Below are positions 55,327 to 64,000 of a stretch of 64,000 nt of DNA, piece after piece (position 1 is the stretch's first letter; every line of letters starts with the position of its first letter). Under the pieces are notes generated by a model, which saw nothing but the letters and a program-made list of their open reading frames with translations, made no database searches and was not told the origin of the DNA. The stretch spans positions 25,208,354-25,272,353 of the forward strand of contig CP154955.1 in NCBI GenBank assembly GCA_039621445.1, read 5' to 3'. The position numbers were made by a program, and so were the translations under genes. Source of the stretch: Euglena gracilis. Taxonomy: Eukaryota; Euglenida; Euglenophyceae; Euglenales.

Positions 55327-55479
55327 CTGTGGCGAGGAAGGGGCAGGTAATGCCGTGGGTTGCACGGCCGTAAGTTGATGGTCCGTTGGCCGCGGGCCAA
55401 CCGAACAGCAAGGGACTTGGGTGGGGCTGGCTGCACTGCACGCCACTTCCAAGCAGGCTTCTTTTTACCAACGCCTGGG

Positions 55480-55640
55480 GGCCTTGTGCTGTGGGGTCTG
55501 CCCATAGCAGGCACCCCCCCTGGGGGGGGTCGGCTTCGACCCCCGGTGCCTACCGACCCAGCCAATTTCCCTCGAGAATGGCCATTTTCAGAACCCGGCT
55601 GCTTCGGCGCCAGGGACTACCTCCCCCCCCAGGGGGGTCG
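55480..55640. repeat. GGTGCC hairpin repeat, copy 3
   Basis: tgcccatagcaggcaccccc, ggtgcctaccgacccagcca, aatggccattttcagaaccc and gcttcggcgccagg in the family order. Confidence 0.55.
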
Positions 55641-56064
55641 AAAATGCCATACCCCCCAGAGCTGCCATCGTCCGCAACAGAACAAGGGTGGCAGCACGTT
55701 CAAGGAGGATGCCCAAAGACGGAAAGGTGAGCCGGGTGTGAGCCAGGGGTTGAGGGAAGCTGTGCTGTCATGTGGCAAAATCACTACGCCGTCCACAATC
55801 TGGCCGTTCCTGTCACCAGACGTGTGCAACCGCAACAACGCAGAATAACTCACCAAACACGCGTGCACACACACAGACACACCCACATCCACACACACAC
55901 ACCACACCATCACCAACAACACTGTGCCCTGTATTGTGCTGTCACAGTTAACTGCCAGGATGGGTTAACGGCGAGCAGGGGATTGCCCCCTGGCGTCCCC
56001 ATAGCCATTGGCTTCAGGGCTCTTCGGGACTCTCTACGGCAAAGGGCCAAAGGGGCCAACCAAC

Positions 56065-56162
56065 CGTCCAGTGAAGCGCCCCGGATGCGGTCCAGCCACG
56101 TCCAGGACACGTGCACCTCCCGGCACCGGTCGGCGTTCTTGCAGCGCCCCTTCAGATGGTAC
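56065..56162 (-). CDS. CCCH gene, module B second exon (canonical finger)
   Basis: The acceptor cgacctccgccag ends at 56163. One base completes Arg from the previous exon, then YHLKGRCKNADRCREVHVSW and TWLDRIRGASLD. Joined to the Cys at the end of module B1 this gives C-x7-C-x5-C-x3-H, a complete CCCH zinc finger split by the intron. Such fingers bind single-stranded RNA. The donor (GACG/GTTGGT) is tentative. Confidence 0.78.
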
Positions 56163-56355
56163 CTGGCGGAGGTCGTGCGACTTGCTCGGAGCGGCACCGA
56201 GGGGCATGTGTGTCTGGCGTAGACGGCAAAAACAGTTGGCAACCAGCCTTGTGTTGGTTGGCTTGACCCCGTTTGAAGTGGAATAGTTGGGTCCCCGGTG
56301 TCCCATTCCCTCCCCTCCCTCTGGCAGTGAAGGCACAACCGTCGGGTTGGGGGAC

Positions 56356-56480
56356 CTGCAGATCTCGGAGGGAACGTTGCGGTACGTGCAGTGGTCCCCG
56401 AACTGGCAGTCGCCGTAGCGGAGGCAGGGGTGCAGCTGCCCCGAGAAGGTCGCTGGGTCCACATCCTCCTCCACGGGGTC
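56356..56480 (-). CDS. CCCH gene, module B first exon
   Basis: The acceptor ccctgccccacag ends at 56481; the donor TGCAG/GTCCCC is weak. It reads DPVEEDVDPATFSGQLHPCL, then RYGDCQFGDHCTYRNVPSEI and CR. The spacing C-x5-C-x5-C-x3-N lacks the usual final His (Asn here). The last Cys starts the next finger. Phase 0 in, two bases out, as in module A. Confidence 0.78.
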
Positions 56481-57545
56481 CTGTGGGGCAGGGAGGACTG
56501 TTTCCACTCGCACCCCCCTGCCGTCATAGAACCTGCCAGGCGTCCGACACCTTTCCAAGCCAATCTCCAAACAAACGCTGAGGGGAAACAAAATGAAAAA
56601 AGGGGAGCCGGCGATGAGGACCAATAAAACCCTGGCAAGACATGATGGGAACAAACCACAAAGGTCAGCATGGATGCCAGGCACAAATGAATACACTACC
56701 AGGATGAATTCGATCGGCCACCGCTCGATCGCATTCGGATACGTATGCAAAACATGCAAAATGGATACAGACAGACAGAAAGACAGTAAACCATGCAGAT
56801 AATGCACAGGAAACCATTTGAACCCTTGGTGAGAGGAAGGGATGACCTTCACAGTGGGGACACCTGCTCATGAGAATCTTCAGGATGGCTGATTGGCTGT
56901 GGATAAAAATCCTGCCACAAAATTTGCTGGCTCATTACGTACAGGAAACCATAATTTTCATGTGATTATGCCACACTGGTATTTTTTGCAAAGCACAAAC
57001 TTTCCTAAAATATCAAACGGAGAGAAAGAGAGAGACGCCGTTGCAACCTTTGTGACACCCAGAACACTTCAATCCTAAATCCAAGAGGCGTTTCTGGCAT
57101 TTCAAATCTGAGTGTTGCAAAATGCCTCATTTCAAACAGCCAAAGCGTCCTTCAATATAAGAAAGGAAAGGAAAGCACAGTGAAGAAATATTCCTGTTTA
57201 AGCCAAATCCCTCAGATAAACCAGAGATACACCAGAGAAAAATTGGTCCCCCACACATACACCCCCAGAAATTGGTCACATCTGGTTTGTTTAGTCGGCC
57301 GATGGGGGGGGGGGGGGTAAAGCCATGGATCGAGAAAGCTTCAAAGAAAATTCGAAACGAATATTATCACCCCGAAAAGAGAACTTCCAATCATACAAAA
57401 TATTTGGACAACTTGTTAAGTATTTTTCGGATGGTGGAGTCCTCGCAAGCCTTCCACAAGAGTGAATCAGTACCAAAGAGCACGATGAACGAAATGCTGC
57501 ATAAACGCAGGCGGACGCAGGAATAGAATACAGGAAAGGAGATAC

Positions 57546-57639
57546 CTCCAGTAGCTGGCAGGACCGCAGTGTGTCCCATGACATGTGGAGTTCGCGGCAG
57601 CCGTTGCCCCCGAACTTGCACCGCCCCTTCAAGTGGGCC
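57546..57639 (-). CDS. CCCH gene, module A second exon (canonical finger)
   Basis: The acceptor gctttgtgccag ends at 57640; the donor CTGGAG/GTATCT is good. It reads AHLKGRCKFGGNGCRELHMS then WDTLRSCQLLE. With the Cys from module A1 it forms C-x7-C-x6-C-x3-H. It is the counterpart of the exon at 56,065 (shared HLKGRCK, CRE.H, SW). It ends in phase 0, which fits module B1. Confidence 0.82.
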
Positions 57640-58394
57640 CTGGCACAAAGCAAAAAGGAAGTAAGGCTTGCACAGCAGCAGCGGGAAAGGGTCAAGGTGA
57701 CCGAGGCAAGGTGCTCAAAAAAAAGGGAAAATATTGATGGGCAAGACAACACCCCCAAGGTGCATGATCTGGGAGGACGCTCCCCGGGGGCAAGCCTTCG
57801 GACATTGCAAGAGTTTCTTGGGTGGAAATGTGAACCCCGATGTATTGGTGGCAGCAAAAAAGCGGAAAACTTGGGAATGTTCCATCAGGTTCTTTCAGTA
57901 AAAAATTTGTTAGTGGTGCCAGCCAAAACCACCTTTGAATCTGTCAGTGGACCAAAAGGTTACCATGTACGGATGCACTCGTGCAGCATTTTTGAATGCA
58001 CCGCACTTCACGCGATGGCCACCCGCTTGCCTTTTATTTCATTGGTTGACTCAGACAACCAATAAAAAAATAAGAATAATTTTACGACAAATTCAAACAA
58101 AAGGAAAACCATTGGCAAAATAAATGTGGAAAAATATTTGTGAATTTCGAAAAGGGCAGTTAGCTTTCTTTGGGAAAGGGCATGATTTCAAGAAAGCCGC
58201 TCAAAACGAGCCACCCAAAGCTTGACAAAGAACTCATCCAAAGAAAGGGAACTGTCCGTGCTGCCAAATGACCCTTGCTCACATCTGCCACACTTCAATG
58301 GGAAGGCTTCTGTTTCTTTCTGGAAAGATTTTAAAATCACTTTGTCATATTTGCAATTATCCTCTCCCAAAAGCCCACTCCAAAAGTTCCAGAC

Positions 58395-58741
58395 CATGCA
58401 ATTGCTTACCGACCCCCGGGGGGGGGGGGTCACTCCACTTTTTTAAAAACCAGTCAGTCACTCATTTTCAAAAAACCAGCCAGTCACTACCCCCCCGGGG
58501 GGGGGGGGGTAGTGGCCACTCAGAAAAGCGGCCACTTTCCAGTCACTTTAGGCCATTTGGGCCAAAAAAAAAATTCCGGCGCCTTCGGCGCCGGGGTCAC
58601 TCAAGCCACTTTTGCCCACTCCTGGCCGACCCCCCCCCCGGGGGAGGGGGTCTGGGCCCAAAACCAGTCAGTCACTCTGAAAAAACCAGTCACCCACCCC
58701 CCCCCGGGGGGGGGGGGGGACAGTGCTTAAGCAATTGTCTG
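58395..58741. mobile_element. Second hAT-like MITE with 8-bp target duplication
   Basis: TTCCAGAC flanks both ends (58387-58394 and 58742-58749). Termini are catgcaattgcttac (left) and, inverted, cagacaattgcttaagc (right), imperfect but sharing CAATTGCTTA. The 347-bp interior has several C/G-run palindromes and a ccggcgccttcggcgccgg stem, with no ORF. It lies in the region between 57.6 and 60.8 kb, within the CCCH gene's intron. Confidence 0.82.
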
Positions 58742-58928
58742 TTCCAGACGCATGCCCATCCAAGACATTCACTTGATTTGCATCACAACATCATAGTGAT
58801 ACACAAAGAAAAACCATTTGGTGATGCATGAGTGATACACAAAATTGTCGTTGTAATACATAATTCTTTTAAAATAAAAAAAACAACTTGGGAGAGTCTT
58901 CTGGGAGATGCAAAGAAGGAGTGCCAAA

Positions 58929-59914
58929 CGGTAGACTGGGGGGGGGGGGTAGTGGGTAGTCGGCCGATTAGTCGGCGGACCAATTGGGTAGTCGGCCGAC
59001 TAGTCGGCCGACTACCCACTCTAACGTACTAACGGGTCAAAACCGCCGACTTTTAAGCCCCCCCCCCGGGAAAAAACTTTTGTCTAAATCACCTCAACAC
59101 CAGTCAAAACCCACGCAAATGGCTCAGGAACCCCCCAATCGGGGGTGAATATGCAAAAAAATTGGGGGGAAATGTCCATTTTGGGCCACTTTTGACAAAA
59201 GAACACCTCTCCCCATTGTATTTTCAATATAAATCGAAATTTGCACAAAAAAAGGTCTTATCCCTCCAAGTCTATTGCCAACATAGAAGGGATTTTGTTA
59301 TTTGAGGGGGGGGGGTGCGGGGGGCGGAGCCCCCCCCCCCCGCCTATGCCAAAGTGAGCCACAAAAACGACTTAGCCCCTGAGTATGTTGCCAACACAGA
59401 AGGGATTTTGTTATTTGAGGCTCGGATGAGGGTGGAGGGGGGAGTTTTCTGCCTCTCGTGATGCAGAATGCTTGCATTTCTAAAGGATTTTCATGTAATC
59501 CCTGTTTCATCATTGGTTTTTTACCCCTCCGGACCCCCATCAAGGGCCCACCGACCCCCCACCGACCAAAGATTTCCGTCTGGGGCCGTTTATTTAGGCG
59601 TAAGACACTTTTTTGGACCCATCCGGACCAATTCCGGGTGATTTGGGCCCGCCACAGACCATTTTTATGACCGCCGACTAGCCACCGACTAGTTTGCATT
59701 GAATTTTCTTCATGGGGGGGGGGGGCTTAAAAGTCGGCGGTTTGGACCCGTTGGTACATTAGAGTGGGCAGTCGGCCGACCAGTCGGCCGACTACCCACT
59801 ACCCCCCCCCCCCCGTCTCGCCGACTAGCTACCGACCAGGCCAAGTCGGCCGACCAATTGGGTAGTCGGCCGACTAGTCGGCCGACTACCCACTACCCCC
59901 CCCCCAGTCTACCG
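58929..59914. mobile_element. 986-bp TIR element with GTCGGCCGACTA palindromes
   Basis: cggtagactgggggg at the left is the inverse of ccagtctaccg at the right. Inside each end lie tandem gtagtcggccgactagtcgg palindromes, and further in a second inverted pair (accgccgacttttaagcccc at 59,040-59,065 and gggcttaaaagtcggcggtt near 59,725-59,750). No target duplication or transposase seen. Confidence 0.75.
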
Positions 59915-59919
59915 CCTTG

Positions 59920-60820
59920 CGCCCAAAGAAGGGCATTGCAATGTCTTCTTCAAATCAAATTCGAGTGTTCATTTTTGTTAAACCGTGCCAACCCGTGCTA
60001 ATTGTGTGACGTGTGACCAATTGACCCACTGACCAGAACCCATAGCTCGCTGATCCTAAGCCTGGGGTTTGGGGCCAAGGTGTACTGGGGCAAACAACAT
60101 ATAGCACAACCCATCCCAAAACCAGCTTGCTCCAAAACTGGGGGGGGGGTATTAACCCGGTCTCCGAAATCGGACCCCGAGGGGGGGTATTATTTGGAGG
60201 GGGGGGGGCATTATTTGGGGGGTATTATTTGGGGGGAGGGTTTACAAATCATTATTGTTCTTTTTATTATTTCTTAACTTTCGTGATTTTTTGGTGATGA
60301 TATACAAAAAAATTGGAGATACATAAATGATAGATGATGCACAAAAATCTTTGTTGTAAAATGAAAAAAAAACTATGATGTGGCCCCAAAAAAACATGAT
60401 ACCCAAAACAATATTGGTGATACACACTAAATGAATGTCTGCCCCATCCAGGAAACATATTTTGGCATTCAAAATCAGAGGCAGGGGTGCAATTTGATAA
60501 ACAATGGTCCAACTCTTGATTGGAGTGTAGCAGGGGGTGTTGGGGGGAGTGTCCAATTCAGGATGTGGTTTCTATTGCAGATTTGAGCCTTCGAATTTTT
60601 TTTTCAATGTTACACATCTCCAGACCGCAATACCTCCAACAAACCAAAGGCAACTTAAATACAAATTCTTTGACCAAAAATCAACTGCCATTTTGATAAA
60701 TCAGTAATTACGTTAGAGGGGTGTATTCTAAGCCACTGCAGGAATGGCTATGAAAGGGGGAGGGCAAAGGTTCTTGGATACAACATGGCTCACATAATGC
60801 CCCACAATGGCGTGGGGGCA
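59920..60820. other. No gene seen
   Basis: Includes a tandem ggggggtattatttgg block (60,180-60,240) and AT-rich DNA; presumed intron of the CCCH gene. Confidence 0.4.
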
Positions 60821-60832
60821 AGGCAGAAGCAC

Positions 60833-60951
60833 CTGCAGACTTCCACCGGCACTTGGAGGTATTGGCACTTCTCACCAAACTGGCATTCCCCGTACTTGGT
60901 ACAGGGGTGTCGCCGGCCACTCAGCTCGTTCCGCAGGGCAGTGTACTCGAG
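60833..60951 (-). CDS. CCCH gene, module A first exon
   Basis: An excellent acceptor (ctgcctcgccactgctcag) ends at 60952; the donor is TGCAG/GTGCTT. It reads LEYTALRNELSGRRHPCTKY then GECQFGEKCQYLQVPVEVCR. The spacing C-x5-C-x5-C-x3-Q parallels module B1 (Asn there), so both lack the final His. Phase 0 in and two bases out are identical to module B1. Role: presumably RNA binding with the paired canonical finger. Confidence 0.83.
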
Positions 60952-60990
60952 CTGAGCAGTGGCGAGGCAGATGGATGCTTGGTTGTGTCA

Positions 60991-61127
<137 letters not shown>

Positions 61128-61174
61128 AGCGATTTCCTTAGAAACCCCTGGGGGGCACTTTTTTTCTGGGCCCA

Positions 61175-61473
61175 CTTAGGCGGCCTAACTCGCACTTAGC
61201 TGTGGAAGTGCTTGTAAATTTGCGCCGACGCGCAAATCCAAAAAAGGGTTTTGAACCTTTTTCAAAATGGTGCACAAGCTGGAAAACACCAAAATTGGGC
61301 CTGTTCCCCGGGTTCCAACATCGGCAAATGATGCGCACGCCACCGTAGAGGGTCTTTGCAGAACCAGAGGGTCAAAGGGGTGGGTTTCACCACCAGTTCT
61401 CAAAAGGATCGGAAATTTGCGCCAAAGCGCAAGCTAAAAATCAAATCCTTAAATGCGAGTTTGGCCGCCTAAG
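61175..61473. mobile_element. 299-bp TIR element, short relative of the 43.6-46.3 kb element
   Basis: cttaggcggcctaactcgca at the left and gcgagtttggccgcctaag at the right are the same ends as at 43,591 and 46,323. The interior (aaaatggtgcacaagctg, tgttccccgggttccaac, gaaccagagggtcaaa) matches 46,095-46,260. One TTGCGC-N4-GCGCAA site lies in each arm. No target duplication is apparent. Confidence 0.85.
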
Positions 61474-61479
61474 GTTCAC

Positions 61480-62560
61480 ACCAACAGATCAACCCACCAC
61501 CCTCCAGGGGTCAACTCAGCCACCCACCCATCTACCAAAAACCCACCCAAATAGGCCGAAACCTCTCGAAACCCCTTTCCAAAAAAGGCCAAATTTTTGG
61601 CTGGGCAAAAGACTGACCCGTGGCGCACGCCACCCCCCCCCTTGGGGGTCCAGCAGACCCGCCTTTGAAGCCATTGGTGGTGCACCTCCAACATATGCAT
61701 CCACTCAAATAGTGGATCCACTGCATCCACAACATCACCAGCATCCACTCCATCCACTTTTGTCCACCGTTGACTATCTGCCCACTCTTTTGGCCAAGAG
61801 AGTGGTTTGCCCAACTTTGGCCACTTTTGGTCACTCTTGCCCGATTTCATCCATTGTTGGCAGTTTTCAGCCAGTATCTGCATCCACCACATGGACTCCA
61901 GTATCTGCATCCACCACATTGACTCAAGTATCTGCATCCACTGTTCCACTCATTCACCTGCATCCACTGCATCCACTCCACTCTGTATCAGATCGGTATC
62001 GGTATCGGTATCGGTATCAATATATGCTGATAGTATCAATATCAGCATCAGTGTCAGTGTCAGTATCTGCATGCAAGCACTGGAGCAAGGAAGACCAAGA
62101 GGGAAGAAGCTTTTGGCTGGAGTGGATGGCAGGTAATGGAGTTCACTGGATGGACTGGGCAGTGGATGCAGATACTGGAGTGGATGGAGTGGATGGAACT
62201 GATACTCGATTCATCCATCCCAGGATATGCATCCTGGCTGTAAACCTCCCCAAACTACCCCAAAAAACCAAAAGCAACTGAGATAAAATGGTTGCAAAAA
62301 AAGAGCAAGATGGCCAAAAAAAGCTTGCAATGACCTCAAATAGCCCCAAAACGGCTCACAATCTCCTCAAAGACTGGGAAAAAAAAAAGACCCAAAATTA
62401 CCGAAATGGCGTGAATTGGTCTAAAATTTCATAAAATTACACAATTTGATCCAAATTTGCCCATAAATTGCTCAAATTATCTACAAATAACCCAAATTGT
62501 CAAGAAATGATCCAAAAATGGCCAAAATGGGAGATTGGAGAATGGGAGATGGGAGATACA
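61480..62560. repeat. CATCCA/TGGATG-rich and CAAAAT-rich low-complexity DNA
   Basis: Repeated ccactgcatccac, agtatctgcatccaccac and a cggtatcggtatcggtatcg run at 62,000, followed by degenerate ggccaaaa units. No exon seen. Confidence 0.55.
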
Positions 62561-62917
62561 CATGAGAGATTTGCGGGAAATTATTGCTCATTAATCCTAA
62601 CTATGGTTTAATTTTCAAACTATGCAAAAATTGCCAGCATCGCCCAGCATCACCCAGCACCATCAGAGGTGCTTGGTCATGGCAAAAAAAACTACAAAAT
62701 AGAAAGATGGTGTCTGGATTAGCAAGAGTGGGGGACAGCATAGACCCTCAAAAATCGCGATACAACCCCCCCCCCCAAAACGCAAAAAAAACCTCCAATC
62801 AAAAAGCAACAGCACACACACAAACCCAATTTTATGGATTTAGGAAATTTTGAAACAAAGCAAGTCGCCACTTATTCTGGTTAAGGGAGGGGTGATAAGC
62901 TAAAAGGCCAGAACAGT

Positions 62918-63601
62918 GTGGCAGACCTCGAATCGGGTAGAACCACGTCGGTCCCGTGTGATCGGTCTTCGCTCTTGGCGCTCTCTTATACGGTCGACTG
63001 CAGTGAATCACTTTCTTCATTTCCTTTCACCTTTTCATTCAATCACTTTTTATGTTTCCTATGCTTTGCGGTGGCTCTTCTCCACTTTCTTTCGCTTCTT
63101 TCTCTTCTCTTCTCTTTCTTCCTTACACCTTCTTTGGATTCAATGCAGTGTAAGGTAGTGAAGCGTGGACACATGGAGGGAATCCCGGGAATCCACATCG
63201 CAGAACCATGTTACAAACCGTCTCCTGCCACTGTCACATTCCCTTCAGATAACAAGCACCTTTGCCGAACCAAAAGAACATTTGGACTTTGTCAACCAGA
63301 GTCACACTTTCGATGCAGCGGGGAAATCCAACTTGAGATCAGGCTGAATTTGACCAACAGGGTCCTAGTGCCCTGGAGTACCTGGGCAGGCAGGCACCGC
63401 CCCCCCCCCCCGGATCCCCCCCCCCGGGGGATCGGTGCCTGCCTGGCCGTGGCTCGAAATCAGCCAAAAATGGGCAGTTTTTGGGCTTCGGGCGTCTTCG
63501 GCGCCGGGCCTTGGTTGGTGGGCCAAAGCCTTGGTGGCCTTGGTCATGGCCAAAGCGCCCAGGTGCTTTGGCCAAGAACCCCCGAGGCAATTCGGATCTA
63601 G
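62918..63601 (+). other. Long open frame of doubtful status
   Basis: A 227-codon frame begins at a GTG, passes a Phe/Leu/Ser-rich stretch that is a pyrimidine tract (ctttctcttctcttctcttt) and then CKVVKRGHMEGIPGIHIAEP. It runs into the GGTGCC-type hairpin repeat at 63.38 kb. Codon use is unlike the GC-rich exons. It could be a remnant of a mobile element or chance. Confidence 0.2.
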
Positions 63602-63635
63602 GAGTGCCTGCCCACAGGCACCACAGGCAGGTGGG
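63380..63635. repeat. GGCAGGCAC hairpin repeat
   Basis: gggcaggcaggcaccg-C run-G run-cggtgcctgcctgg forms a stem near 63,385-63,450. Then come tgggcttcgggcgtcttcgg and, at the far end, gtgcctgcccacaggcac. Confidence 0.55.
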
Positions 63636-63712
63636 TTCGGAACCGTGTAAAAAATTCAGCCTGTTTGTTAGATGCTGAACAGGGTCCTCTGTCTTGAAAG
63701 GAAGCAACGCAC

Positions 63713-63743
63713 TGCAAATATTCCCGGTCAATGGAGTCGGGCG

Positions 63744-63776
<33 letters not shown>

Positions 63777-63975
63777 TTGGGTGGTACATATCTCGCTCCC
63801 TGGAGTTTGGCTCTCTGTATGAGGGGGGCTCCTGGTAGAGCGGAGGCTCTTCCTGGACTGGGAAGTCTCTCTCGCGGGGGCTGTCCCGAGGCCGCTCGAG
63901 CCGCCTCCGCTTTGCACTGAGCACGCCCGCCTCGTGAAGCAAATCAACGTCGTCGAAATCAATGTGGAGGTTGGT
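63713..63975 (-). CDS. RS-rich exon, probable N-terminal part of the CCCH gene
   Basis: The frame reads IDFDDVDLLHEAGVLSAKRR, RLERPRDSPRERDFPVQEEP, an Arg-Ser block encoded by five AGGTCA hexamers, then PDSIDREYLQ and a GT donor (TTTGCA/GTGCGT, phase 2). Acidic start, nuclear-type basic stretch and RS domain suggest an RNA-processing protein. Upstream the frame is closed by a TGA at 63976-63978 with neither ATG nor AG between it and the DFDD segment. The start is therefore unresolved; a start within, such as after gtgctcag at about 63,925, is possible. Phase does not match the 60.8-kb exon, so an exon may be missing. Confidence 0.7.
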
Positions 63976-64000
63976 TCACGGTGGCCTTGGGTGGCAGGGC

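Noticed and set aside
62918-63200. LTR-retrotransposon leader or plus-strand membrane protein
   Set aside because: Hydrophobic residues come from a pyrimidine tract; no second LTR, primer-binding site or polyprotein was found.
63340-63962. Single continuous protein from the RS exon through the hairpin repeat
   Set aside because: Codon use collapses after the GT donor at 63712 and the frame enters a repeat present elsewhere.

Overview
This is a window of nuclear DNA from an intron-rich eukaryote, probably a protist or alga; I could not assign a lineage. The evidence is short GC-rich coding exons (third positions mostly G or C) bounded by AG acceptors and GT donors and scattered in far larger non-coding DNA, DIRS-type retrotransposons, long C/G homopolymers, microsatellites and many inverted-repeat elements. 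There is no operon, CRISPR array, rRNA or convincing tRNA. All gene models are partial: exons were chained by eye using splice signals and phase.

1-8.3 kb: two related DIRS-type elements in tandem on the minus strand. The left one runs off the window edge. Both encode Gag, reverse transcriptase-RNase H-methyltransferase and tyrosine recombinase, and both carry frameshifts and stops. The right one has inverted terminal repeats and an internal complementary region. 9.7-10.75 kb: a degenerate TTTTGGCC satellite that switches strand in the middle.

11-19.3 kb: a minus-strand multi-exon gene of unknown function. 21.8-27.7 kb: a minus-strand RING-H2 E3 ubiquitin ligase gene; four of its five exons are placed in two phase-consistent pairs. 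28-31 kb: dense inverted-repeat elements, one a hAT-like MITE with an 8-bp target duplication. 31.3-35.9 kb: the 3' end of a gene for an acidic protein (minus), a plus-strand gene, and the 3' end of an SR-rich protein gene (minus). 35.9-36.8 kb: a CATA microsatellite with a fold-back element in it.

37-49 kb: a long minus-strand gene for an Ala/Pro/Glu-rich protein, interrupted by a 2.7-kb TIR element (43.6-46.3 kb) that has a 5-bp target duplication and is filled with TTGCGC-N4-GCGCAA palindromes. 51.1-54.3 kb: minus-strand exons including an EF-hand-like segment and a well-chained four-exon 3' end. 55.2-64 kb: a minus-strand CCCH zinc-finger gene with two copies of the same two-exon zinc-finger module, downstream of an RS-rich exon; its introns hold further TIR elements.

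Taken together, the host genes are ordinary regulatory types (ubiquitin ligase, RNA-binding CCCH/SR proteins, low-complexity proteins). The unusual content is the non-coding part: several independent TIR families built from short perfect palindromes.
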